DNA from: DATBVX01 sp035263105
GTDB lineage: Bacteria > Pseudomonadota > Gammaproteobacteria > Steroidobacterales > Steroidobacteraceae
DNA: 26,776 nt
Assembly (NCBI GenBank): GCA_035263105.1
Contig: DATFRO010000014.1
Coordinates: 1-26,776, forward strand
Direction: 5' to 3'
Under the pieces are notes generated by a model, which ran no database searches, had not been told where the DNA came from, and saw only the letters and a program-made list of their open reading frames with translations. Positions 1 through 8,428 of this stretch are shown piece after piece. The position numbers and the translations under genes were made by a program. The stretch's first letter is position 1. Each line of letters begins with the position of its first letter.

Positions 1-264
1 CGCCACCCCTGGCGCATCTGTTAAATGCCGCGCGAGCTGGCGGCTTTTCTCGCGCATTTCCGTTATAGCCAGTGTGCGAATACGGCATTGCAGCGCACGA
101 AGCGCCAAGGCCTGATGCACTACCCCACGGCAGATCACGAGGTCCGAACCATGTCGACGGTTTTAAAGCTGCGGCGGCAGGATTGCCCGTCCCGTGCTTC
201 CCTATTGCAGCCCGCACGGGCAGACTGGCGCGCAAAACAGTTGAACGGAGTCAGGGGAGCTCAC
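1..264. other. leader region upstream of the sigma factor, no gene supported
   Basis: The sigma factor reading frame stays open upstream to position 25, but the extension has no family resemblance and I treat it as non-coding. Frame 1 from base 1 reads to a TAA at 22-24 and could be the tail of an upstream gene. It is followed at once by a small GC hairpin (GCCGC at 27-31, GCGGC at 40-44) and a TTTT run at 45-48, which could be a weak intrinsic terminator. I see no convincing -35/-10 pair for the sigma factor gene. Confidence 0.3.
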
Positions 265-816
265 GTGACAGCTGACCCGGGGAACTCACATTCCACGGCT
301 GAGAACGCGGACGCACGCGTCGATCTTTTCACCGTCCTGTATGCGCAGCTGCGCCAGATCGCGCAAAGCGCCCTGCGTCGCAGCGGTCCGCAACTCACCG
401 TCAGCCCGACCACGCTGCTGCACGAAGCGTATCTGCGCATCTCGGGCCGCGAGGCGCTGCAGTTTCCCGATCGCGCGCGCTTCATGGCCTACGCCTCGCG
501 AGCGATGCGGAGCCTCGTGATCGACTTCGTGCGTGAGCGCCAGGCACAAAAGCGGGGCTCGGGATTCGAGATCACCTCGATCAAGACCGAAGCGAACGAA
601 TGCGCCGCCGACGAGCTGGAGCTCAAGCGCATCAGCGATGCGCTCGATGAGCTGGGCGCGATGGACGCCTCGCTGGCGGAGCTCGTCGACCTCAAGTTCT
701 TCTGCGGGTTCTCCTTCGGCGATATCGCCGCGATGCGCTCGGTCTCGGAGCGCACCGTCCAGCGCGACTGGAACAAGGCGCGCCTCTACCTGCACGACGT
801 GTTGCGCGAGCCGTGA
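265..816 (+). CDS. ECF-family RNA polymerase sigma factor (TIGR02999-like)
   Basis: This is an extracytoplasmic-function sigma factor that should direct RNA polymerase to a small regulon. From GTG 265 the protein is 183 residues, the usual size of the TIGR02999 group. The region 2 helices run over residues about 20-95, with LLHEAYLRI near 51-59 and a conserved RFMAYASRAMR segment. The region 4 helix-turn-helix runs over about 138-180, including SERTVQRDWNKARLYL. I chose GTG 265 because an AGGGGAG ribosome binding site lies a few bases upstream; upstream ATGs at 25 and 151 would add residues with no homology. The stop overlaps the GTG start of the next gene (GTGA), so the kinase is probably translationally coupled. 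No anti-sigma factor gene is present, which fits a group thought to be paired with Ser/Thr kinases. The target promoters cannot be read from the window. Confidence 0.88.
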   Translation: MTADPGNSHSTAENADARVDLFTVLYAQLRQIAQSALRRSGPQLTVSPTTLLHEAYLRISGREALQFPDRARFMAYASRAMRSLVIDFVRERQAQKRGSGFEITSIKTEANECAADELELKRISDALDELGAMDASLAELVDLKFFCGFSFGDIAAMRSVSERTVQRDWNKARLYLHDVLREP

Positions 817-3518
817 GAGCCACCATCGACAAGGCGCGCTGGCTCGTGATGAGCCCCTTGCTCGATGAGCTGTTGATGCTCGATGAGTCCGCGCGCGATG
901 CGCGCATGGCGCAGATCCGCCGCGATGACCCGATCCTGGCGCAGGCCCTCGGCGCGCTGCTGGCGCAGCAGGAGGAGATCGAGCAGGAAAGTTTCCTCGA
1001 GGGCGCGCTGCCACGACCGGCGGCCGAGCCCTCGCTCGCTGGTCAGACCATCGGCAGCTACACGCTCGACCGCCTGCTGGGGCAGGGCGGCATGGGCTCG
1101 GTGTGGCTCGCGCACCGGAGCGATGGCCGTTACGAAGCGCACGTGGCGGTCAAGCTCTTGAGCCTCGCGATGCTCGGGCCCGGCGGCATCGAGCGCTTCC
1201 GGCGCGAGGGCAGTGCGCTCGGCCGCCTGACTCACCCGAACATCGCGCGACTGATCGATGCCGGCGTGACGCAGGCCGGTCAGCCGTATCTCGTTCTCGA
1301 ATACGTCGAAGGTGGAACGATCACGCGCTGGTGCGAGAGCCGCGCGCTCGATGTGCGCTCGCGCGTGCGCCTGTTCCTCGACGTCCTGTCGGCGGTCGCA
1401 CAGGCGCACTCGAAGCTGATCCTGCATCGCGACCTCAAGCCGTCGAACATCCTCGTGAGCGCCGATGGGCACGTGAAGCTGGTCGATTTCGGCATCGCGA
1501 AGCTGCTCGATGACGGCAGCGAGCCGGCGGCGGGGCTCACCCAGCTCGCGGGACACGCCTTCACGCCCGAATACGCGGCGCCAGAACAATTGCAGGGCGG
1601 CGAAGTCACCAGCGCGACCGATGTGTACTCGCTTGGCGTGCTGCTCTACGTGCTCCTCACCGGCCAGCATCCGCTCATCAATCGCGAGCTCACGACGCTC
1701 GATCGCATGAAGGCGATCATCGACGCCGAGCCGGTGCGTCCGAGCGAGGCCGGACGCTCGGCGGACGCGCCACCCGATCACCGCGGCGCCAACCCGCCGC
1801 ACCAGGCGCGCGCGTTGCGCGGCGACCTCGACAACATCGTCCTCAAGGCGCTCAAGAAGCCTCCCGCCGAGCGCTATCAAACGGTCGAAGCCCTGGCCGA
1901 CGACTTGCGCCGGCATCTCAATCACGAACCCGTGAGCGCGCGTGCTGATTCGTTCTCGTATCGTGCCGCCAAGTTCGTGATGCGCAACAAGCTCGCGGTC
2001 GGCGCCACCTTCATCGTCTTCCTGACCATCGTGGCCGCCGCGGGCATTTCCATCCGGCAGGCGATCGAAGCGACGCGCCAGCGGGATCGGGCGCTGTCGC
2101 TCGCCGCGCGCAACGAAGCCGTGGTCGACTTCGTGGGCAACATGCTGACCGAAGTGGCGCCGACGGATCAGCCGATCCGCGTCGCGGACCTCATCGATCG
2201 CAGTCAGGAGCTGTTGCTGCGCCAGGATGCGCTGCCCGAGCATCGCGCCGCTATCTTCGGAATGCTGTCCAATTACTACCTGAGCTCGGGCAAGCCGAGC
2301 CAGGCGGAGATCCTGCTCGCGCGTGCGCTCGAGTTGACGCAAACGACTGCAGACCCCTCGCTCCGTGCGACGCTCCTCTGCGACAGCGGTTATGCTTCAT
2401 CGCTCCTCGGGCATCCGCAGGACGCCGATTCGCTCATCCAGCGCGGCCTCGCTGTGAGCGGCGCCGATCCGTTGGCGGCCGTGCGTTGCCTGCGCAATCG
2501 CGCCTTCATCGCGCAGAACACCAACGACGCGCGCGCGGCGCTCGACTACGCGTTACAGGCGCAGGCGCGTCTGAAGGAAGCGCGCCTGCCGAAACCGGAT
2601 GTGGAAGCCGAATTGCTGGCCGATATCGCCGCGGCTCACTACCTCGGCGGCAACAACGCTGCTGCGGAGCAGTTCTACGCGGCGGCGCTCGACAAGATGG
2701 TGAAGCTCGGACGTGGCGAAACCCCGGGCGTCTTCTTCCTGCGCAACAACTGGGGCGCGGCGAGCATGTCCTCCGGTGACACACGGCGCGCGCTTGAACA
2801 GTACGACGAGGCGCTGCGCATCGCTGCACATCGCGCGGTGGGCGATCCGCCGCCGTACCTGCTGCTCAACCGCGCCTCGGCACTCACCGCGCTCGCCCGC
2901 TATCCGGAAGCGCTGGAGGCGTACGGTGTCGCGATCGAGTCGGCGAATCGCTCCGGCAACGCCGGTGTGCGCGCCGGAGGGATTGCGTATCGCGCCGGCA
3001 CGTATCTCCTGATGGGCGAGGTGAAGCGCGCGGAGTCGGAGATCGCCATCGTGGCCCCGGAGATCGGCAAGACGGTTCCGGCGGACAGCGTGCCGGCGCT
3101 GATCATCCGGCAGATGCAGGCGCGTATCGATGCCGCCAACGGTCATCTGCCCGAGGCGATCACGCAGCTCTCGAGCATCGTCGAGTTCTACGACGGCCGC
3201 GGCCTGGCGGTCGCGCCGGTCGTGCGTGTGCTCCTGGTCCGCGCCGACGTGTACCTGAAACAGGAGAACGCGGACGCAGCGATGGCCGACGCGCAGCGTG
3301 CGCTGGAAGTCTCGCGCGCGCTGCAGGGCGGGAAGCCCTACTCGAGTCTCACGGGCCTTTCGCTCCTGCTGATTGCACGCATCCACGACAGCCGCGGCGA
3401 GCACACCGCCGCGCAGGTGGTTGCAGGGCAGGCCGTTCCGCACCTGGTCGAGACGCTCGGTCCCGACCACCCCGAGACGCAGCGCGCGCGCCACTACGCG
3501 GGTCCCGAACAGACCTGA
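813..3518 (+). CDS. membrane Ser/Thr protein kinase with TPR-type C-terminal domain
   Basis: A 901-residue Hanks-type kinase. The glycine loop GQGGMG lies at about 90-95, the ATP lysine in VAVKLL at about 114, the catalytic loop HRDLKPSN at 205-212, DFG at 225-227 and APEQ at 256-259, so the catalytic set is complete. One transmembrane helix follows at about 393-415 with positive residues on its N side. The remaining roughly 480 residues are alanine-rich helical repeats of TPR character and should be periplasmic by this topology. The GTG start overlaps the sigma factor stop as GTGA. Kinases of this form beside TIGR02999 sigma factors are recurrent in Xanthomonadales, Acidobacteria and related groups. 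The likely job is to sense an envelope signal and control the sigma factor or its partners, which is inference. After the stop, GTGGCG (3528-3533) and CGCCAC (3548-3553) can form a hairpin without a T-run. Confidence 0.93.
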   Translation: MRATIDKARWLVMSPLLDELLMLDESARDARMAQIRRDDPILAQALGALLAQQEEIEQESFLEGALPRPAAEPSLAGQTIGSYTLDRLLGQGGMGSVWLAHRSDGRYEAHVAVKLLSLAMLGPGGIERFRREGSALGRLTHPNIARLIDAGVTQAGQPYLVLEYVEGGTITRWCESRALDVRSRVRLFLDVLSAVAQAHSKLILHRDLKPSNILVSADGHVKLVDFGIAKLLDDGSEPAAGLTQLAGHAFTPEYAAPEQLQGGEVTSATDVYSLGVLLYVLLTGQHPLINRELTTLDRMKAIIDAEPVRPSEAGRSADAPPDHRGANPPHQARALRGDLDNIVLKALKKPPAERYQTVEALADDLRRHLNHEPVSARADSFSYRAAKFVMRNKLAVGATFIVFLTIVAAAGISIRQAIEATRQRDRALSLAARNEAVVDFVGNMLTEVAPTDQPIRVADLIDRSQELLLRQDALPEHRAAIFGMLSNYYLSSGKPSQAEILLARALELTQTTADPSLRATLLCDSGYASSLLGHPQDADSLIQRGLAVSGADPLAAVRCLRNRAFIAQNTNDARAALDYALQAQARLKEARLPKPDVEAELLADIAAAHYLGGNNAAAEQFYAAALDKMVKLGRGETPGVFFLRNNWGAASMSSGDTRRALEQYDEALRIAAHRAVGDPPPYLLLNRASALTALARYPEALEAYGVAIESANRSGNAGVRAGGIAYRAGTYLLMGEVKRAESEIAIVAPEIGKTVPADSVPALIIRQMQARIDAANGHLPEAITQLSSIVEFYDGRGLAVAPVVRVLLVRADVYLKQENADAAMADAQRALEVSRALQGGKPYSSLTGLSLLLIARIHDSRGEHTAAQVVAGQAVPHLVETLGPDHPETQRARHYAGPEQT

Positions 3519-3696
3519 ACTCGTCTTGTGGCGCCTGGCTGCGCGTTCGCCACGCGCCGTCCGCATTACGCGGATTCCCGGACAACAGCCGTGGAGTGTC
3601 GGCCAAGCACGTTCCGCATGACGTCGCGGATACTGCCCGCCACGAAATCAGCGCGCAGCGCTGACGCGTTTTCCCACTCCACCAGAGGATTCGACC

Positions 3697-4152
3697 ATGA
3701 CCGCCGCCCCTGAGCCGACTCGCAACCGCAAGATCTACGAAGGCAGCTGCTTCTGCGGCGCGGTCCAGTTCACCGTCTCCGGTGAGCCGGCCGCGATGGG
3801 CTACTGTCACTGCGACTCCTGCCGCCATTGGTCGGCAGGCCCCGTCAACGCTTTCACGCTGTGGAAACCCGATGCCGTCCGCGTCACGCGTGGCGCCGAC
3901 AAGATCGGCACGTACAACAAGACGCCGCGGAGCTTCCGCAAATGGTGCCAGAGCTGCGGCGGGCACTTGTTCACCGAGCATCCGCTGTGGGGCGTCACTG
4001 ACGTGTACGCCGCGGTGATCCCGGATTTCCCGTATCGTGCCGCACTGCACGTGAACTACCAGGAGAGCAAGCTCCCGATCAAGGACGGACTGCCGAAGAT
4101 CAAGGATTACCCCAGGGAAATGGGCGGCTCCGGCATCGTGCTGCCCGAGTAA
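3697..4152 (+). CDS. GFA/CENP-V domain zinc protein
   Basis: A 151-residue single-domain protein of the glutathione-dependent formaldehyde-activating (GFA) superfamily. The zinc ligands are visible: SCFCG (Cys18, Cys20), YCHCDSCR (Cys37, Cys39, Cys42) and WCQSCGG (Cys84, Cys87), with the expected spacing and total length. Members were first linked to S-hydroxymethylglutathione formation, but most have no proven reaction, so a specific enzyme activity should not be assigned. The ATG is preceded by AGAGGA at good spacing. The upstream 178-bp gap has no gene; it contains a CAGCGC/GCGCTG hairpin at 3649-3663. The gene looks like a single transcription unit, convergent with the next gene. Confidence 0.88.
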   Translation: MTAAPEPTRNRKIYEGSCFCGAVQFTVSGEPAAMGYCHCDSCRHWSAGPVNAFTLWKPDAVRVTRGADKIGTYNKTPRSFRKWCQSCGGHLFTEHPLWGVTDVYAAVIPDFPYRAALHVNYQESKLPIKDGLPKIKDYPREMGGSGIVLPE

Positions 4153-4167
4153 GCAACCGCAACCCTC

Positions 4168-4201
4168 GCACGTCGGCGTGAACGGATGCGCGTCGACGTG
4201 C
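4168..4201. terminator. possible bidirectional terminator hairpin between convergent genes
   Basis: GCACGTCG at 4168-4175 and CGACGTGC at 4194-4201 are perfect reverse complements separated by 18 nt, in the 66-bp gap between two convergent genes. There is no T-run on either side, so an intrinsic terminator role is only inferred from position. Confidence 0.35.
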
Positions 4202-4218
4202 TCGCTGCCTTTACGAGG

Positions 4219-4818
4219 TCACGTCGCTGGTGCGTCCGGCGTGCGCGTGTCGATCGCTATCCAGTTCACTTCCCAGCTCTTGCCGCCATCCGCGGAGAAT
4301 GCCTGCTCGAAGTGACACGTATCACGTGTGGCGCAGGAGATCACGAAGCGCACGTAGATCGGGCGGCCGTCGAACATCTCCTGGCTGAAGAATTCGCCGC
4401 GGCCGTCCTTGAACTCTCCGATGGTGGGCTGCGTCAGCGTGCCGGCGTTGCTGTTGGCATAGTTGAGGCTCCACTGGCGCGCATCGGGATTGTAGAGGCG
4501 CAGCGACAAGCCCTCGATCCGCCCCGAGGGTCCGGCAACGTGCAACTCGGCGAGATTGGCGCGGCCGTCCCACACTTTGCTCACGATGGTCGTGCCCTCG
4601 AGCTCGACCCACGTGTCAGAGCCTGTCAGGGGCCGGAGGCGCCGGGAGACGTGCGTCTTCCAGTGACCAATTTCGAAATCGAAGTCGTGCAGTCCATCGG
4701 GGCGCTGGACGGCAGCCTTGAAGTGCTCTGCGCTCTGTTCCGGGTGACCTTGCAGGGGCGAGACGATCAGCGCCAGCGCGCAGACGAACGCGCTCCGGGC
4801 AAACCTGGTTGCGTCCAT
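4219..4818 (-). CDS. exported DUF1579-like protein of unknown function
   Basis: A 199-residue protein starting with a signal peptide: a short basic N-terminus, a hydrophobic stretch over residues about 8-20, and likely cleavage before HPEQ. The mature part opens with FDFEIGHWKTH, which resembles the FDFxxGxW motif of DUF1579 and related small beta-barrel proteins. It continues with a series of beta strands (WVELEGTTIV, EGLSLRLYNP, WSLNYAN). No catalytic motif can be named. The ATG is preceded by TGGAGG at 5-nt spacing, the clearest ribosome binding site in this area. It is transcribed away from the neighbouring MFS gene. The DUF1579 relation is from motif shape only. Confidence 0.75.
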   Translation of the reverse strand: MDATRFARSAFVCALALIVSPLQGHPEQSAEHFKAAVQRPDGLHDFDFEIGHWKTHVSRRLRPLTGSDTWVELEGTTIVSKVWDGRANLAELHVAGPSGRIEGLSLRLYNPDARQWSLNYANSNAGTLTQPTIGEFKDGRGEFFSQEMFDGRPIYVRFVISCATRDTCHFEQAFSADGGKSWEVNWIAIDTRTPDAPAT

Positions 4819-4925
4819 GGCGGCCTCCAGCCGGTTGCAATACGCCGACCTGATATCCTGCGCGCGACACCGAGGAGACTCTCGCCGGATTCGGACGCGT
4901 AGCGCCGGATCGAACAGCGCTCAGA

Positions 4926-6179
4926 ATGCCCCGCCAAGGTTACGAATCCACGCACGCCGCCGGTGCGCTCGCACCGCTGAGGCATCGGGCTTTCTTCTTC
5001 GTCTGGTCGGCCACTCTGCTCGGCAACATCGGGCTGTGGATGCGCGACGTCGCCTCGGGCTGGCTGATGACGACGCTCGATCCGCGTCCCGGCATGGTGG
5101 CGCTGATCCAGGCGGCGAGCTATCTGCCGGTCGCGATCTTCGTGCTGCCGGCGGGCGTGGTGGCGGATGTGTTCGACCGGCGCGCCGTGATCGTGATGTC
5201 GCAGTTCCTCCTCTGTGCCGTCGGGATCCTGCTCGGGGTGCTGACTCACCTCGGCGCATTGCATCCGTGGGGCCTGATCGTGCTGTGCCTCAGCGGCGGG
5301 ATCGTGGCGGCGTTCGCGCAGCCCGCCTGGCAGGCGATCCTGCCGGAGGTGCTGCCGATGGAAGAGCTTCCGAAGGGCATGGCGCTCTACAACCTCGGGT
5401 TCAACATCGCGCGGGTGATCGGCCCGGCCACCGCGGGCGCGATCATCGCCGCGAGCGGCATCGTCGGCGCGTATGCGGCCAATGTCGCGCTGTTCCTCGT
5501 CGGCGCGATCGTGCTGGTGTCGTGGAAACATTCGCCGGCCGGCGACACGCGGCGTCCGGAGCCGATCCTGAGCGCGCTCGCGACCGGCGCACGCTTCGTG
5601 CGCGACACGCCGGATCTCAGGCGCGTCCTGCTGCGCGCGCCACTCTTCTTTCTCTGCTTCAGTTCCTACTGGGCGCTGCTGCCGCTGATTGCGCGCCAGC
5701 AGCTGCACGGGACGGCTTCCTACTACGGCGCGCTGCTCGGCTGTCTGGGCGCGGGCGCGATCATCGGCGCCTTCGTCATGCCGGGGCTGCGAATGCGCAT
5801 GGGCGGCGGCAAGCTCGTGCGTGCGGGGAGCCTGGTTTCAGCGCTCACCACGGTAGTGCTGGCGCTCACCACGAACCAGGTCGTCGCGGCGCTCGCGGCG
5901 GTAGTCGCCGGCCTCGCCTGGATGGCCGTCGTCACGACCTTCCCGATCGCCGCGCAAGCGCTGCTGCCCAACTGGGTGCGCGCCCGCGGCATGGCCTTCT
6001 ACCTGCTTGCGTTCTACGGGTCGCTCGCGCTCGGCAGCGTGATCTGGGGACAGGTGGCGCACGTCACGAATCTCCGTGCGGCGCTGCTCGGCTCCGGGAT
6101 TATCGGCGGATTGGTGGCACTCGCGGCTGAGCGGCTGCCGTGGCCGGGGGAGTCAAAGACCCATCAGGCATCTGCCTGA
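4926..6179 (+). CDS. MFS transporter, MFS_3/EntS-like exporter group
   Basis: A 417-residue, 12-helix major facilitator. The N-terminus LRHRAFFFVWSATLLGNIG and the loop GVVADVFDRRAVIVMSQ match the MFS_3 group, which includes the enterobactin exporter EntS and various drug exporters. The first half holds helices over about 20-195. A second hydrophobic half begins near 230 after a soluble linker with KHSPAGDTRRPEP. The substrate is unknown. It has no strong ribosome binding site before its ATG. It runs toward another MFS gene and overlaps it by 16 bp, the overlap being a perfect palindrome. No biosynthetic partner stands beside it that would reveal the exported compound. Confidence 0.88.
   Translation: MPRQGYESTHAAGALAPLRHRAFFFVWSATLLGNIGLWMRDVASGWLMTTLDPRPGMVALIQAASYLPVAIFVLPAGVVADVFDRRAVIVMSQFLLCAVGILLGVLTHLGALHPWGLIVLCLSGGIVAAFAQPAWQAILPEVLPMEELPKGMALYNLGFNIARVIGPATAGAIIAASGIVGAYAANVALFLVGAIVLVSWKHSPAGDTRRPEPILSALATGARFVRDTPDLRRVLLRAPLFFLCFSSYWALLPLIARQQLHGTASYYGALLGCLGAGAIIGAFVMPGLRMRMGGGKLVRAGSLVSALTTVVLALTTNQVVAALAAVVAGLAWMAVVTTFPIAAQALLPNWVRARGMAFYLLAFYGSLALGSVIWGQVAHVTNLRAALLGSGIIGGLVALAAERLPWPGESKTHQASA
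6164..6179. repeat. perfect palindrome containing both stop codons of convergent MFS genes
   Basis: TCAGGCATCTGCCTGA is a perfect inverted repeat with 7-nt arms and a 2-nt centre. It is exactly the overlap of the two convergent reading frames. The plus gene ends GCA TCT GCC TGA and the minus gene ends GCA GAT GCC TGA. Confidence 0.9.
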
Positions 6180-7429
6180 CGGGCGCCCATCACAGTCGCT
6201 CGACGGCCGGCCACTTTCACCGGCGCGGTCTCGACCAGGAACAGCGCGAAGAAAGCGCCCATCAGCGCGCAGCCCAGCTCGATCAGCATGGGCGCCGCCA
6301 GCGTCGTGCGGTCCGCGATGTAACCTGCGAGCGGCGTCACCGCCGAGGCCACGACTTCTCCGATGCAGACCACGAGTCCCATGGCGCTCGCGATATGGCG
6401 CGGCGAAGTGCTTTCCGCCGGGATCGTGCCCATGTAGAGCGGAAATACTCCGGACGCCTGCCAGCCGATGAAGACGAGCACCACCAGCCCCCAGAACGGA
6501 CCGGTGTAGTAGAGCGCCGCCAGCGGCACCACTGCACCGATCAGCGAGAAGATGATCATGATCGGCTTGCGGCCGAAGCGGTCCGAGAGCCCCGACACCA
6601 CGAAGGCACCGACTGCCGCCGATACGCCGAGAACACTCATCAGGTAGCTCATCTCCGAGTTCGTGAAGTGCCGGTAGTTCGGATAGAACACCGGCAGGAA
6701 GTTCCACGCCAGCAGCATCCACGGCACCATGAAGGAGCTGATCAGGATGCACAGCCGGACATTACGAACGCGCAGGAACTCGAAGAAGCTCAAGCGGTCC
6801 GGTGCCGCCGCCACGCTCGCACGCGGAGCCGGGATGCGCGCCGGCTCACGCACGTACTTCCAGATGAAGAAGGCGCAGATGAGGCCGGGGATGCCCGCGA
6901 TGAAGAACGAATAGCGCCAGTTGTAGTGCTCGGCGATGGCGACGAGCACCAGCGGCGCGAGGAACGAGCCCATCAGGCTGCTGAAGAAGTTCTGCATCAC
7001 GCCCATGTTGAGGCCACGCCGCTCCTCGCTCGACACGGCCATCAGGATTGTCATCGCGACCGGCAGGAACGGCCCCTCGGCCAGACCCATCAGCAGGCGC
7101 GAGGCGAACAACACCCCGAACGACTGGGCGATGCCCGAGAGGAACGAGCACACCGAGAACGACAGCACGGACGCGACGAGGAACGGCTTGCGCGCGCCGA
7201 GCCGGTCGGACCAGGCGCCGAAGAAGTACGCCGAGAGCGCCCAGGTGAGCGACAGCGCCGAACCGAGGAGCCCGATCTGCGTGTTGTTGAGCTTGAGGTC
7301 CGGGGCGATGAAGGGCGAGAGGTAGAGCGCGGCGTTGCGATCGAAGAACACGATGCCGAAGGTCAGGCACAGCAGGAACAGCACTCCGGTCTCGTATGAG
7401 AACAGGCGGCGTGCGCTCGAATTGCTCAT
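6164..7429 (-). CDS. MFS transporter, ACS-like organic anion group
   Basis: A 421-residue, 12-helix major facilitator unlike its convergent neighbour. The loop between helices 2 and 3, FGAWSDRLGARKPFLV, is the classical MFS signature. FFDRNAALYLSPFIAPDL in helix 1 and SRLLMGLAEGPFLPVAM in helix 4 resemble the anion:cation symporter group, which imports hexuronates, phthalate and related organic anions. The second-half signature is VSGLSDRFGRKPIM. The substrate is not known. The ATG at 7429 follows an AGGGTGA ribosome binding site. It is divergent from the ATP-grasp gene across about 80 bp, which must hold both promoters. Uptake of an organic acid is the best guess. Confidence 0.86.
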   Translation of the reverse strand: MSNSSARRLFSYETGVLFLLCLTFGIVFFDRNAALYLSPFIAPDLKLNNTQIGLLGSALSLTWALSAYFFGAWSDRLGARKPFLVASVLSFSVCSFLSGIAQSFGVLFASRLLMGLAEGPFLPVAMTILMAVSSEERRGLNMGVMQNFFSSLMGSFLAPLVLVAIAEHYNWRYSFFIAGIPGLICAFFIWKYVREPARIPAPRASVAAAPDRLSFFEFLRVRNVRLCILISSFMVPWMLLAWNFLPVFYPNYRHFTNSEMSYLMSVLGVSAAVGAFVVSGLSDRFGRKPIMIIFSLIGAVVPLAALYYTGPFWGLVVLVFIGWQASGVFPLYMGTIPAESTSPRHIASAMGLVVCIGEVVASAVTPLAGYIADRTTLAAPMLIELGCALMGAFFALFLVETAPVKVAGRRATVMGARQADA

Positions 7430-7510
7430 GGTTTGCTCACCCTTTCACCGTCGGCTGCCCTAGAGTATGCGCATTGCCCCAGGCGAAATCGACTGAAAGG
7501 GAAATCGCAC

Positions 7511-8416
7511 TTGGCATCCGCTGCCGACGATCGCAAGCACATCGCCCTGGTGTCGGCGCGCGCCGCGCAAGGCCTCGACGAGGACATGCCGCCACTGCTG
7601 AATGCCCTGCGCGCCGCGGGCGCGGAGGTTGAAGCAGTCGACTGGGACAATGCAGCCGTCGACTGGGCGAGCTTCGATCTCGCATTGCTGCGCTCGACGT
7701 GGGACGCCTCGATCCGTCTCGCGGAGTTCCTCGCCTGGAGCGAGCGCGTCGCGAAGCTCACCACGCTCCTCAACCCGGTGCCGGTGATTCGCTGGAATAC
7801 CGACAAGCGCTACATGCGCGATCTCGCGCAGGCCGGCGTACCGATCGTGCCCACGCGGTTCGTCGAGCCCGGCATGGATGCGGCCCGCGCGGTGCGTGAA
7901 GTCCTGGAGCGCGAGCGGAGCGAGGAGCTCGTGGTGAAGCCTGCGGTCGGCTCCGGGTCACGTCACGCGCAGCGCCACCCGCGCGCGGACCTCACGGCGA
8001 TCCGCGAGCACGTTGAGCGGCTGCTCGAGATGGAGCACACCGCGCTCCTTCAGCCTTATCTGGAGCGCGTCGATGCGCACGGTGAAACCGCGCTCATCTA
8101 CTTCGAGGGCCGCTTCAGTCACGCCATCCGCAAGGGGCCGATGCTGCAGGCCGGCGGGACGCCGACCGAGCAGCTCTTCGCGGCGGAGACGATTACGCCG
8201 CGCACGCCTACGGCTGCGGAGCTCGCGGTGGGAGAGCAGGCCGTGCGCACCATCCCGGGCGGGCCGCTCCTCTACGCGCGCGTGGACTTGATTCGCGACG
8301 CGGCCGACCGGCCCTGTGTGCTGGAGCTCGAGCTCACCGAGCCCTCGGTGTTCTTGTTGCACGATGAGGGTTCGGCCGCGCGCTTCGCGCGCGAGATCCT
8401 CGCCCGCGCGCAGTGA
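7511..8416 (+). CDS. ATP-grasp ligase, DcsG (O-ureido-serine cyclo-ligase)-like family
   Basis: A 301-residue ATP-grasp enzyme of the RimK/glutathione synthetase fold. Visible elements are the N-terminal Rossmann-like strand IALVSARAAQGLDEDMPPLL, NTDKRYMRDLAQAGVPIVPT entering the ATP-grasp fold, the nucleotide lysine in VVKPAVGSGS (about 143), YARVDLIRD (about 255-263) and the metal-binding end LELELTEPSVFL (about 271-282). The length and opening motif resemble the D-cycloserine enzyme DcsG and its many uncharacterised relatives, so the expected chemistry is ATP-dependent C-N bond formation on an unknown substrate. I chose TTG 7511: a GAAAGGGAAA ribosome binding site lies just upstream and the family motif begins ten residues in. 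The frame stays open to a TTG at 7433. No other cycloserine genes are present, so the substrate should not be inferred. Confidence 0.8.
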   Translation: MASAADDRKHIALVSARAAQGLDEDMPPLLNALRAAGAEVEAVDWDNAAVDWASFDLALLRSTWDASIRLAEFLAWSERVAKLTTLLNPVPVIRWNTDKRYMRDLAQAGVPIVPTRFVEPGMDAARAVREVLERERSEELVVKPAVGSGSRHAQRHPRADLTAIREHVERLLEMEHTALLQPYLERVDAHGETALIYFEGRFSHAIRKGPMLQAGGTPTEQLFAAETITPRTPTAAELAVGEQAVRTIPGGPLLYARVDLIRDAADRPCVLELELTEPSVFLLHDEGSAARFAREILARAQ

Positions 8417-8428
8417 GCCTCACTGCGC
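8408..8428. terminator. palindrome spanning two convergent stop codons, possible bidirectional terminator
   Basis: GCGCAGTGA (8408-8416) and TCACTGCGC (8420-8428) are perfect 9-nt inverted arms around a 3-nt centre. Each arm ends in the TGA of one gene: the plus ATP-grasp gene and the minus amidohydrolase gene both finish GCG CAG TGA. There is no T-run, so termination is inferred from the stable hairpin and position. Confidence 0.55.

Noticed and set aside
786..2342. Long minus-strand open frame (518 codons) opposite the kinase gene
   Set aside because: It is rich in Arg, His and Asp with no domain pattern, typical of the antisense of GC-rich codons. The plus strand encodes a clear kinase.
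3649..3663. CAGCGC/GCGCTG hairpin as an intrinsic terminator for the kinase gene
   Set aside because: The TTTT run starts 5 nt after the stem and the hairpin is over 130 bp from the stop and just upstream of the next gene. It was not strong enough to call.
7433..7510. N-terminal extension of the ATP-grasp protein from TTG 7433
   Set aside because: The extension begins within 4 bp of the divergent MFS start and shows no conserved motif. TTG 7511 has a good ribosome binding site and gives the family length.
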